A stretch of 64,000 nucleotides of DNA from Pythium myriotylum. Lineage: Eukaryota > Oomycota > Peronosporomycetes > Pythiales > Pythiaceae. Shown piece by piece: positions 41,962 through 52,507 of this stretch. Both the position numbers and the translations under genes were made by a program. Position 1 is the first letter of the stretch. The number at the start of each line of letters is the position of its first letter. The notes beneath the pieces are model-generated. The model had not been told where the DNA came from and did not search any database. It was given only the letters and a program-made list of their open reading frames with translations. The stretch lies in NCBI GenBank assembly GCA_023091665.1, contig JALJCQ010000030.1, positions 2,668,501-2,732,500 of the forward strand. The letters are read 5' to 3'.

Positions 41962-41977
41962 CCTCATTCTCCACCAC
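41962..41977 (+). promoter_or_regulatory. Possible Inr-type element created in LPMO-A4 promoter
   Basis: The sequence CCTCATTCTCCACCAC matches the CTCATTYYNCA core of the oomycete Inr. In units 1-3 the base corresponding to 41964 is A instead of T, which breaks this core. It lies about 100 bases before the ATG. Confidence 0.4.
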
Positions 41978-42071
41978 GAACACAACCGTCCACGACTCCC
42001 TTCTCCACTCTGCCTCCACTCTCCTCCTCTCCTCTCCTCCTCTCTCGTCGCAGTCCACCGCAACGCCAACC

Positions 42072-42623
42072 ATGAAGCTCTTCCTCGCTCTCGCTGTCTC
42101 CACCATCGGACTCCTCCTCGCTCCGACGGACGTCGCCGCCCACGGAGGCATGGTCAGCCCGAAGCCTCGCGCACTCACGACCATGGGCCTGGCCATTGAC
42201 AGCACCTTCGGCCACCCAGTACCGATGCGTGCGTCCTACACGAACGGTAAAGGCGGCTACTGCCTCGGCTTCACGCAGGACAAGAACCGCCAGTCCATCC
42301 CGACCGGCAAGAGCAAGATCAAGATGCGCGCCAACGACGGCGCCAACCACATCGGACCTTGCACGGTCTACCTCGTTGACCCGAACAACAGCAAGAGGAA
42401 GCTCCAGGTCGGTCAGCGCAACGACTGCATGCGTTCGCTGCACCCTGGTCCGGGCAACAAGGGCGACAAGCCGATCCCGGCCGAGATGACCATCGACATC
42501 CCGTCGGACGCGTCCAAGCTACCTTGCAACAAGAGCCACTGTGTGCTGCAGTTTGTGTGGAACGCCCAGCATATCACGCCCAACGAACGTTATGACAACT
42601 GTGCCGACGTCAAGATCGCATAA
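42072..42623 (+). CDS. AA17 LPMO, short form A4
   Basis: 183 aa, protein identical to A1-A3. Because the GA tract upstream is shortened by 16 bases, a frame is open from further upstream through the leader, but the signal peptide begins at the ATG at 42072 as in the other copies. It is followed by diverged spacer instead of an intact unit, with the next B gene 2.3 kb away. Confidence 0.88.
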   Translation: MKLFLALAVSTIGLLLAPTDVAAHGGMVSPKPRALTTMGLAIDSTFGHPVPMRASYTNGKGGYCLGFTQDKNRQSIPTGKSKIKMRANDGANHIGPCTVYLVDPNNSKRKLQVGQRNDCMRSLHPGPGNKGDKPIPAEMTIDIPSDASKLPCNKSHCVLQFVWNAQHITPNERYDNCADVKIA

Positions 42624-42760
42624 TGGATGAAACTTGCATGTGACGCCGTGGGAGTGGCGTGACACCGTAGAGTTAATGAGACCGTGGGACTAGTGTGATG
42701 CGACCAACTTGACTCGAGCGCGAAACGACGAAGGACGTCACAGCCACTCGACGGTATTCG

Positions 42761-42812
42761 TCTCGGTTCTCTATCTCGGTTCTCTATCTCGGTTCTCTAT
42801 CTCGGTTCTCTA
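42761..42812 (+). repeat. 13 bp minisatellite, four copies
   Basis: Unit 4 copy of the TCTCGGTTCTCTA array. Confidence 0.9.
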
Positions 42813-43345
42813 TTCCACCCTGAGCCTTCGCTGCGAATACATTCTTCGCTGCTGCATTCCGTTATCATACATGCATCCTTGGGAACGAACACAACTACAC
42901 ATTCTTTAACACAATTACCGGTGATGTGGAACAGGATGAGCTGAAGATCGATCACCCAACACAAATGGTGTCCTTGCGTCCCCAAGCAAGAACGAACTCA
43001 CCACCCCATTTCATGACCACATTCAGCGGTACGTCCAGAGTTATGACAACCTATCCAGGAGCTGGCCGATCACCAGCTGGTGACCATTGCGACGATGACC
43101 CGGGGCCGGCTGTCTGTCTGTTCCCACACGGCCATGCGAGTCGTCCTCCTCGAATCCTTCTGGCGATCGTCGCGACCGCGACCGTGTTGACGACTGTGTA
43201 GAGAGAGTGCTGCAGTAGTGACAGTAGTATTATAGTAGTAGTTGTTGTTGTTGTTGTTGTAGCTGTAGAGACGAGGCCCCCACGGCGACAGCTCGCAATG
43301 TGGCGGCGTGGATCGGCTGTCACGCAATGTGTGGCCAGGAGACGT

Positions 43346-44840
43346 TCCTGAGTCGGGGGCTGACTCATCACAAAGCACCAGGTCATGTTGAACCATCACT
43401 CTCGTCCCACATCTCCACTGTACCATGATGGACCAGATGTGATACAGAATTAGCCACGACTTGGCGCGCGGGACTCCCTTCGTGGCCGTCCAGGGGAAAG
43501 AACATTGTGTCGACATTCCACGTGGTATATTGTACTCTAGACGTCTCCGACGGCTACGAGGCTAGGTTAGTGAAAGCCCCATCTCTAGGCTCGGCTCGCC
43601 AACACCAACGGGGGAATGTGAATCCAATCCGGTCCAGATGGACCAGCTAAACCAGTCCGATTCGACCTTGCTTAAAATTTATTTCGATAGTGGTCAGACC
43701 GCGAGGGCAAATGGGGCACTGGGCACGACCTCGAGCTAGCGTGTCACAAGCACTAATAATGGGTCCCTGACACTCAGAAAAAAACGCTGAGCGAGGGAGT
43801 GGCTCACGACAGATGACGAATCTTAGACTGATTCTTCCGGCGCAACAGAGAACATGGCCCCAGCGCCGTAACTTCCCCCCCTACTATACCTGTATTTTCA
43901 AGAGTCATTCACACATGTAAAGCAATAGGCCCCAAACTCTCATCATCCCCCCATTACTAGGCACAAGGAAAACGTCTTCCTCACGTACATGTGGAGATCG
44001 ACCGATCGGTAGAGCGAGAGCCAACCACCACATAACGTGGGCCACTCGGCGTGTCTGTCCACCTCTCTCGCCATTAGCCTGTCCACGTGACTTCCTGTCT
44101 CTGCACGACTCACACCGCTGACGCGGATTGAACGCTGCGTATTATACTAGTGATTCTCTTCACCCTCGCACGGGGAACTCATGGCAACGTGTCGCCATTG
44201 CACCGGCTACGTTCGGCAGACCAAGCGATTTACGTAACAACAGCCTGCGCCTCCAATGCATTTTCAGCAGAGGAAGCCTACGTGCTCCTCAGGACGTTCT
44301 GGTGGTCGTCGTCGACGCTGCCCGAATGGTAGAGAATTGGATATGGTGCAATACGCCTTCTTGCACAGAATACTAGTGGTCTACACTGTGGTAGTCGTCC
44401 GCAGGGCATGATGCTGCGACTCGCTATTTCGTGTCAGCTGTCAAGTATGGTAAGGTCATGAGCATTTCAGAGTCGCATCGGCTGGACTTGCGGAACCCAT
44501 CTCGGCGATCTTTTGACGCTTCAACCTGTGTTCCTCCCTTTTTTGCACGGCGTCTGTAAACCAGAGCTCACCACAACCCAGGGCTGAGGGACCGTGGAGG
44601 TTCAAACGATCCTGAAGGGACGATCCAGTCCGGATCGTTGAGAGTGTGTTTGGGAGGAGAACCGTTCGCATAAGAGGTGGACGTCGACTTCGAACCAAAG
44701 AGACTCGTTTCGCCATGTTTTCGGCGCCCATCTACACTGCCGCTCGACGCTCACTATTATAAGCCATCCATTAACCCCTCAACCACAAGCAGATAGACGG
44801 TAGCAAGACGTAGTCGTCGCGATTCGACTAGTCTCGTCAA
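43346..44840. other. Diverged spacer before LPMO-B4
   Basis: About 1.5 kb without a gene. Patches resemble parts of the 4281 bp unit at much lower identity. For example 44440-44500 resembles the B-upstream sequence at 30530-30590, and 43975-44020 resembles the post-B sequence near 32460. It looks like an older, rearranged unit copy (inference). Confidence 0.5.
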
Positions 44841-44856
44841 CTTCATTCCACAACTT
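44841..44856 (+). promoter_or_regulatory. Oomycete Inr-type element of LPMO-B4
   Basis: CTTCATTCCACAACTT matches GCTCATTYYNCAWTTT except at positions 1, 2 and 14, and lies 65-80 bases upstream of the ATG. A TATTATAA-like stretch is at about 44755. It fits the consensus better than the corresponding element of B1-B3. Confidence 0.6.
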
Positions 44857-44920
44857 GCCTTCATCCTCGCAACAACACCCGAACCTCAATCATTCGAAGA
44901 ACTTCACCACCATCTCCACA

Positions 44921-45568
44921 ATGAAGATCTCCGCTTCCACCGCGCTCACCACGACCGCTGTCATGCTCCTACTCGCATCCACGACCGTCAACGCCCACGG
45001 AGGCATGGTCGACCCGTCGCCGCGTGCCATCACCACCATGGGTCTCTCCATCGACGGCACGTTCGGCCACCCCATCTCGATGCGCGCCGCCTACACCAAC
45101 GGCAAGGGCGGCGACTGCCTCGGGTTTACACCCGACACCAACCTCAAGCCGCTTGCCACCGGTAAGAGCAAGATCAAGATGCGCGCGAATGACGGCGCGA
45201 ACCACATCGGACCCTGCACCGCCTTCCTCGTCGATCCTCGCGACAAGACCAAGAAGCTGCAGGTCGGCCAACTCGACGACTGCATGCGGTCGCTGCACCC
45301 GGGTCCGGGCAACAAGGGCGACAAGCCGATCCCGGCCGAGATGACCATCGATATCCCGTCGGATGCGTCCAAGCTGCCGTGTGACAACGGGCACTGCGTG
45401 TTGGAGTGGTACTGGGAGGCGACGCACTTGTCGCCGCACGAGCTCTTCAACAACTGCGCGGACGTCAAGATCGCTGGTGCTGGTGCTGGCGGTAGTGGTG
45501 GTGCTGGTGCTGGAACAGGTGCAGGTGGCAACAGCGGGGGTAGTGACAGCTACCCTGCGCCGGCTCCA

Positions 45569-45624
<56 letters not shown>

Positions 45625-45742
45625 GTCGGGATCCGGCAAGTACATCTACGTCGGATCGAGTCCAGACAAGGCGACTCTCAACGAATGGTGTAACTGGAAC
45701 TGCCCTGGCTTCTGTCCGCAGGACATGTGCAAGCTCGCTTAG
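44921..45742 (+). CDS. AA17 LPMO, modular form B4
   Basis: 273 aa. The signal peptide, His-Gly-Gly mature start and catalytic domain are nearly identical to B1-B3 at DNA level, with only about six base changes in the first 600 bases. One change gives DGT in place of DST and one gives QLDD in place of RLDD. The Pro-Ala linker is a pure run and lacks the TT interruption of B1-B3. The C-terminal module differs slightly (KYIYVG, TLNEWCNWNC) and ends CKLA, as in LPMO-1. Upstream and downstream flanks are strongly diverged from those of B1-B3. Confidence 0.88.
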
Positions 45743-46064
45743 TTGCCGGGCCTTCGCGACCCATGTCGCCGCGAAGTTTGGTCGCTGTCGCACCCTTGTG
45801 GCCTTTGTGCAGCGCATTACATGTCACCTTTTCGTGTCGCCTTTAAAGAACTCGTAGATGCAAGAGAGAATCGTAACAATCGGGTTTTTCTGCGAATAAT
45901 GCTGGGTGTTCTGTGTATTTCTGGCCCTCCGTGATGCTGTGATTGGTGAGCTAATCATAAATCAACCACGTGCAGTCCTACATTGATGGCGCTAGACGAC
46001 GCCAAGTCGACCCAACAGCCTCGAAGCGTGGCGGGCTTGGTCCCCACTCAAGTTGCTGCAAGTG
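45743..46064. other. Intergenic between LPMO-B4 and kinesin-2
   Basis: 320 bases, no gene seen. It holds the kinesin-2 promoter. Confidence 0.5.
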
Positions 46065-49000
46065 ATGGATGTGGACGATTCAATCTCAGCCGTAGGAGCA
46101 CCCAGAGGCGGCGATCCAAAGGATAAAGAGACCGTGAAGGTTGTAGTTCGGTGTCGCCCCTTCAGCTCTAAGGAAATCAATGAAGGCCGCAAATCAATCA
46201 TCACGATCGACACGCAGGCCTGTGTTGTTGGGATCCGGTGTCCAGACAATGATCAAGTCAAGCCTTTCACATTCGACTCGGTGTATGATGAGACCACATC
46301 GCAACGCCAGTTCTACGACGAATCCGGGTACCCTCTGGTTGAAAGCATTTTCGAAGGGTACAATGGCACAATCTTTGCCTATGGTCAAACAGGCTGTGGC
46401 AAAACTCATACAATGCAAGGTCGCGACAGTCCACCGGAGCTGCGAGGTGTGATCCCGCTGTCGTTCGACCACATCTTCGAAAACATCCAGTCTGACCAGT
46501 CTAGAGAGTACATGGTGCGCGCGTCGTACTTGGAAATCTACAACGAGGAAATCCGCGACTTGCTAGCAGATGACCAGAAGAAAAAGCTCGATCTCAAGGA
46601 GGGTCCTGACGGCTCTGTCTACGTCAAAGACCTCATCGACGTCGTTGTGAGCGACGTGGACTCAATCAACCGCGTCATGAGCAAGGGATTTAAGAACCGA
46701 ACGGTCGGGGCAACGCTTATGGTGGGATTAGGTGGCGAGCTGCTCGACAACGAGGCTTCGTTCTCACTTTCGTTGTCACTGTAGAATGAAGGTTCTTCCC
46801 GATCACACTCAATCTTCACTGTCGTTGTCGAAATGGGCGAGAAAATTGGTGGGCAGGAGCATTTCAAGGCTGGAAAGGTGAGCGAGTCCAACGAAGCAGA
46901 CACTGCCATTGTTTGCTGATGTCGCTACCGCTCTGGCAGTTGAATCTGGTGGACTTGGCTGGTAGTGAACGCCAGAGCAAGACTGGAGCTACAGGCAACC
47001 GTCTGAAGGAAGGCTGCAAGATCAACTTGTCCTTGTCCGCGCTGGGTAATGTCATCTCAGCGTTAGTGGACGGCAAGGGAAAGCACATCCCCTACCGAGA
47101 CTCCAAACTCACACGATTATTACAGGACTCACTTGGCGGAAACACGAAGACCCTCATGGTGGCCGCGATTAGCCCTGCAGACTACAACTACGACGAGACT
47201 CTATCCACGTTGCGGTATGCCAACCGAGCCAAGAATATCAAAAACAAACCGATTGTGAATGAGGATCCGAAGGATGCTAAGCTGCGAGAGTACAAGGAAG
47301 AGATTGAGCGACTCAAGAAGATGTTAGAGGTTCAGTCGCGTGGTTCAGCCATTGGTGGAACACTCAGTGGCGTGTCCACTCCCACGCGGCCTCTCAGCGC
47401 TATTGTCTCGCCCGAGGCAGAACGAGAGCGAGAGGATATTGTTCGGTTCCAACGAGAGGCAGCGGAGATGATGGAGCGAGCAAAACGGATGATGGAAGAA
47501 GCCCAGAGTATACGTGAACAGCAGACTCAGGAGCGACAAGATAAGCAGAAGCTGGATCAACATAGTGAGCTAACTTCTGACGCTACTCCAACCTCGCACC
47601 TAGACACGCAGCCTCGAATACAGCCTCACCCGCCGTTGGATCGGATGTGTGTGCCATCGTCGAGCTCGCTGAACTCGCCAAAGCCTGGAAGTGCAGGTCG
47701 ACCTGTCAGTCTCCCACCCATCAACTCGTCCACTTCTCCCCGCGCAGAAACAAGTGTAGCTGATGATGCACCTTCTCCACTACCCCGAGTAACACAACCC
47801 GAGGACAAGCCACCAGTCACAGCGCCATCTGAAGACCCAGCTATTGCTAAGGCGTTGCACGAGGCGGCCCGCGTTGACGCACAAGCCAAAGCAATGATGG
47901 CCAAGGCTCAACAGCTTATACAGGAGGCGGAGCGCCGGTCGAAAGAGCCGCCGAAGGTGCAGATTGTCAAAGAAGTCGTGGTGAGAGAAGTGATCCCGGA
48001 CGATCACATCAAGGAGAAGGCACAGCTGCACGAACTCAATGCGACGATCCTCAACCACAACGATCGTATAGGCAAGGAACTGGAGCGCACACAGCAGGCA
48101 ATGGAGTCGTATTTGCGCGAGAAGGAAGAACTCCATAACAAGCTTAAGAAGATTGAAGGGCAGATCCTTGGTGGAGCCTCCATGAGATCGCTTGGAACGG
48201 GCGGCGTCGACTCCGAGATGGCCTTGCTCAAGCAACAAGTCGAGTACAGGCGAGCGCAACTCAAACTCAAGGAGAAAGCGAAGAAAGAGGCACAGTACGA
48301 GGCCACGAAGAAGGCTCTGACACTCGAGAAACAGCTTGTCGAGGAAGAGCTGAAGACAGCCCAAGAGATTGCTCAGGCCACGCTCGCGGCTGCAAAAAAG
48401 AAGGAATCAAAGTATCGAGCAAAACTTGAGGCTGCGCGCCAAGAAGTGATAGACCTAAACAATGAATTCGAACGCGAGCGAGAGAACCTTCTCGACACGA
48501 TCCGAGAGCAGACAAAAGAAAGCAAGCTTCTTGAGCAACTAGTCGAAATGTTTCTCCCTCAGAATGAACTAGTCAAAGTTTGGGAACGAGCGGTTTGGTA
48601 CGACGAGAAAGAAGAATGGCAGTTGCCCAAGATCAAACCCCGCGGCGATTTCCAAAAGCTAAAACTGCCGGTGCTCGGGATTTCGAATATCAGCCCAACT
48701 ACCGTTGAGTCAGGGGGCGCAGAGGTCGCGTCAGATGAAGATGTTTCAAATCCTGTAGGTTCATCTAGTGTTCGATCTGTAGGCTCAGCGTCGGCAACAA
48801 AGAAAGCGAAGCAGATGCGACCGCCCCCGTCCAGTAAGACATCAAGCTCCGTCGAAAGTGGAGGGTTCTACAGTGCGAGAGCCGACGAGATCGGTGCGCC
48901 ACCGCCGAATCAATTCTCGCCACCTACCCACCGTCTGCTGTCACCAGCCACAAGGTTGCCGCCGACCGTTCGACCATTACAGCAGTCAAAGGAAGAGCTT

Positions 49001-49753
49001 GAGCCCCAAGAGCCTGAGCGACCGCCTTCGAAGCCCGCTAAAAGTGCCAAGAATCGAGACACCGAAAAGCTCCGACGCAAATCCAAAGACGGGGGAAGAG
49101 AGTCGGATAGGATATCCCAGTCATCATTCTCATCGTCTTCTCCCACGGCTTCAGTACTCAGGTTCCCACCAACAGCCTCGCCATATTTGTCGGATAGATT
49201 CATTCCGAGTGATGATGATCAGCTCACGCCTCTCACCTCGGACGGATATCAGCCGCGAGATCGACTCCAGTCACGCCAAGGATCTCGTCAAGGGTCACGG
49301 CAAGGTCAACGCGCGCAAGACAGACCTATTGGAGGTGTCCACAGCAACACCAGCAGCCAGAGCAGTCTGAGCGAGTTTGAGGCCCCACCCTCAACCACCG
49401 AGGTAAACCTGTTTCCGATGGAGAAGCCTCCGCTTGGAAGCCGTGGGAGTCATATCCGCAGTGGCAATGGTGAGAGCAGAGGTAGTAGCAGTGGAGGTGT
49501 CCACAAACATCGTACTCATCGCCAATCAGGGGACAACGGTGAATTTGGCTCACCTTCCGAATCAGACCGACTACCAGACGAGACAAGCCCTGATGCGACG
49601 CTAATCAAGAAACACAAGGCCAAGAAGAAAAAAAACCGCAAGGATAAAGCCGACGCTAGCGATCAGGACGCCGATTTGCTCCAGGATCTGGGCGAAGGAT
49701 TCTTTTTGCCTCGTACGACGCAATCTCCTCGCCTAGAGAATGAGAGTAGGTAA
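46065..49753 (+). CDS. Kinesin-2 family motor protein
   Basis: Three exons (46065-46721, 46785-46877, 46940-49753) joined in phase 0 give 1187 aa. The motor domain is N-terminal: [13 protein letters not shown]-loop [10 protein letters not shown], switch I NEGSSRSH split at an exon boundary, switch [10 protein letters not shown], then [18 protein letters not shown]. The neck [28 protein letters not shown] is diagnostic for kinesin-2, the anterograde intraflagellar transport motor. A long coiled coil follows to about residue 830. The tail is Ser/Pro-rich, with a short [12 protein letters not shown] repeat and a Lys-rich stretch near the end. The tail length is larger than for typical KIF17 or KIF3 proteins, so a subgroup is not assigned. 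Confidence 0.88.
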
Positions 49754-49792
49754 AACATAATTACAGTGGTCGACAGTATTTTTTGTTATCGA

Positions 49793-52228
49793 TCACACGC
49801 CGCGCCTATTCTTCCGCAGAGACTTGTTTTGTGCCACCATGCCTTGTTGTCTCATTTTCTTCTGTGCCTGGAAGAAAGCGAGAGAGTCTGGATCTTGTGC
49901 ACGCACACGATTTACTTCCATCTGATCAAACTTTTCGCCGTCGTCTAGCTTGTCTTCTTTGCCAGCGAACTGCAACAAATTCAAGCCATCATACCCTTCT
50001 TCGTCCTTCGCTGCGGAAGCAAGATGCACACCCTCTTCCTCATACCAGTCTTCAAACTCGCGTACGAGCCGCATACGAAGTAGCTCAACACTGCGATTCG
50101 TGAATTCCATCTCCGCCTTGGCCTCCTTCAGGTCCTCATAGAGTGACCGGTAGTCACGCTTAGCCTCGCGCTCGGCTTTCATGAGGATGAACTCCTCCTC
50201 GTCCACCACCACCTCGTCCAAGACACCTTTTGCGCCTCCTGTGCTCTTCTTTGGCGAACTCAAGGAGCCTGGCGGGCGCTGGGATCTTTTCTCTTCAAGC
50301 TGGGCTTTGGCCTCGTCGATCTGAGCTTTGGCGCTATTTACTCGATTTGAGACGGCTTTGACACGCTGCTTGCAATCCAGGAGTTTGTCCTTTTCTTCCT
50401 GGAGACTGCGGTGGATCTTCTTCCCGGGACCACTTGACTTGAAAAACTTGAACGCATCGTTCTTCAAGCGTGCCTCATGACTCGCGGTTCTAGTCGGATC
50501 CCTAGACTGAGAGTCATTGTCTCCCTCAGGACTACCGCCATCACCGATTTGCGAGCTGCGTTTATCGTCGCGTTGGGGATCCATTGTAGGTGATGGGCTG
50601 CGATGGCGCGATCTCCCGTCTTGAGCAACCCTAGTTCTCCTCTGAGCATCAATCGTCGACGGTCGAGCTGCACTGGAAGCGATTCCAAGACCAAACCCAA
50701 TGGAACTCGGATCCTCTTCGCCAACAAGATCATCTCGATGGACGTCGCTGCCTCCTCCGGCTCCACCGCCACCGTGGATATCAATACGTGAGCCATTCGA
50801 ACTCTGCGACCGAGACGCATTTGAGCCAGCGGAATGTGTACGCAGTGACCCGCCTCCACCTGACGGATGCACGAGAGCATCACTCTCCACGTTTTTATAT
50901 AGCAATTTGAACTGGCGAAACAGTTCTTTGATTTCGTGGATGCTGGTGAGCTTCAGGAACTCATCCTCTTGCTCGCGTGTTGACGCGTCCACGTACTGTC
51001 GAACCATTTGTAGCAGCTGATGCTTTTGCTCGGGCGTGTGTTCGTCGTAGACCACGCCCGTGCGCTCGACGAGTGCGTCATGCATGACGAGCTCATGTTT
51101 TAGCTCTTTGATCTGCTTCTCGTACTTCCGCAGCAATATTGTTGGATCGGTCTCTACGATGCTCGCGACTTCGTTCTGCACCTTCATCATACGCTGTGCG
51201 AGCTTGAGTGTCGAGATCGTCTCCTCTATGTGCTTGCTCTCACCCCAAATGCACGCGAACATTAGGGTGTTCGAGTTGCCTCCAAGCGAGTCTTTGAGCA
51301 CGTTCGTGAGCTTTGTCTGACGGTAAGGGATATGTCGCTGCTCCTTGGCACTCAGCGCGACAATGCACTGCTCAAGAAAGCTCAGACTCTGGTTAATGTA
51401 CATTGACTCCTTCTTGATGACGGACGCGTTACCCCCGGTTGAGTCATCCATTGTCTTCTTAAGTCGCTCGCTACCTGCAAGATCTACGAGGTGCAGCTTG
51501 CTGTGCGAGACCTTTTCGTTTCCTCCTGCGCGAGACTTTTGTGATATATGGAGTGTGAAGATGCAGTGGGATCGGTTGGACCGCTTGTTGAGCTGGTGTT
51601 CAGCCACCGTGCGCTGAAGCTCGCCGTTGAAGAGTTGGTCCAACGCATCCTGCTCGGTGGGCGCCTCAACATGGGTGAGTCCACGGACGTACGTGCCACG
51701 CGAGTCTTCGACAACCACGAGATCACCCGATCCGCCGTTGGAAGGCGTCTGGAAGGGCTCGAGGAGATCGTAGATGCGGTCATTATAAATCTCCATGTAG
51801 GATACATTGACGGTGTAGGCGATTTCGATGCGGTTCTCGAGCTCCTCGTAGACCTGCGCGATGGCGCGCGGCGCGATCCCTCGGTGCTGGTAGTTGCGCG
51901 TGTCGCCGATCATCGTGAACGACTTGCCGGCGCCCGTCTGTCCGTACGCGAGGATCGTGCCGTTGGCGCCGTCTACGACAGCGCCGTGCACGATGTCTCG
52001 CGCGATGGCTTCGTAGACTTTGTCCTGGCTCGTGTTGTGGAGCACCTGGTGGAACTTGAAGCGCCAGCAGTCCTTGCGGTTCGACGGGCCGTCCTGCTTC
52101 GAGGGCGAGCCGGCCGCGCCGCTGAGCACCGTGATGGCATTCTCGTCTGCGTCGATCTGCAGCTGGCTCGTCGCGAAGCTGGCCGTCGGCCGCGTGCGGA
52201 TGATCACCTTAACGCCGTTGCGGCCCAT
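49793..52228 (-). CDS. KIF9: Kinesin-9 family motor protein (KIF9-like)
   Basis: 811 aa, single exon. The motor domain is N-terminal: VIIRTRPTASFA at the start, P-loop GQTGAGKSFT, NRSHCIFTLHI, switch [17 protein letters not shown], and IPYRQTKLTNVLKDSLGGNSNT. The opening FKFHQVLHNTSQDKVYE and YQHRGIAPRA match kinesin-9A, a flagellar central-pair motor in algae and trypanosomes. The C-terminal half has an Arg/Ser-rich disordered stretch with polyglycine, then coiled coil. It ends 39 bases from the end of the kinesin-2 gene on the opposite strand, so the 3' UTRs probably overlap. Confidence 0.87.
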   Translation of the reverse strand: MGRNGVKVIIRTRPTASFATSQLQIDADENAITVLSGAAGSPSKQDGPSNRKDCWRFKFHQVLHNTSQDKVYEAIARDIVHGAVVDGANGTILAYGQTGAGKSFTMIGDTRNYQHRGIAPRAIAQVYEELENRIEIAYTVNVSYMEIYNDRIYDLLEPFQTPSNGGSGDLVVVEDSRGTYVRGLTHVEAPTEQDALDQLFNGELQRTVAEHQLNKRSNRSHCIFTLHISQKSRAGGNEKVSHSKLHLVDLAGSERLKKTMDDSTGGNASVIKKESMYINQSLSFLEQCIVALSAKEQRHIPYRQTKLTNVLKDSLGGNSNTLMFACIWGESKHIEETISTLKLAQRMMKVQNEVASIVETDPTILLRKYEKQIKELKHELVMHDALVERTGVVYDEHTPEQKHQLLQMVRQYVDASTREQEDEFLKLTSIHEIKELFRQFKLLYKNVESDALVHPSGGGGSLRTHSAGSNASRSQSSNGSRIDIHGGGGAGGGSDVHRDDLVGEEDPSSIGFGLGIASSAARPSTIDAQRRTRVAQDGRSRHRSPSPTMDPQRDDKRSSQIGDGGSPEGDNDSQSRDPTRTASHEARLKNDAFKFFKSSGPGKKIHRSLQEEKDKLLDCKQRVKAVSNRVNSAKAQIDEAKAQLEEKRSQRPPGSLSSPKKSTGGAKGVLDEVVVDEEEFILMKAEREAKRDYRSLYEDLKEAKAEMEFTNRSVELLRMRLVREFEDWYEEEGVHLASAAKDEEGYDGLNLLQFAGKEDKLDDGEKFDQMEVNRVRAQDPDSLAFFQAQKKMRQQGMVAQNKSLRKNRRGV

Positions 52229-52507
52229 GGTCGCCGAGGCGCCGTGTCCTTTCAGCAGATCTCATTCCCGAAAAACCACCCCGTCGTTATTAGGAACACG
52301 TCCCCTTTTTCAGGGACAAGCGTAGTTTACGAAGGGAGGGGATATTTTAAAAAATACCGTATTCCCGCGCGAGTGACACGTCTGCAGATCCCACATCTTC
52401 CGGCCGGGGCTGGCACCCATGGAGCGTCGCTGGATTCACTTCGACGAGAAGTGCGACTAATCTGCCGCGCGGGTCGGTCCCAGTCAATTCGTTCTCGGCG
52501 GCGACCC

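Larger units (their letters stand above)
41309..43345 (+). repeat. Partial tandem unit 4 of AA17 A/B array
   Basis: It follows unit 3 without a break and is near identical to about 43180. From there substitutions and a 30 bp deletion accumulate, and alignment is lost near 43345. It holds LPMO-A4. The GA tract is 16 bases shorter than in units 1-3. This is the right-hand end of the recently amplified block. Confidence 0.9.

Noticed and set aside
28466..43345. Tandem units as a transposon
   Set aside because: No reverse transcriptase, transposase, terminal inverted repeats or target-site duplications are visible; the unit is explained by tandem duplication of two LPMO genes.
51548..52507. N-terminal extension of the trypsin gene by 320 codons
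   Set aside because: This part is antisense to the kinesin-9 motor domain; the signal peptide at 52508 is the natural start.
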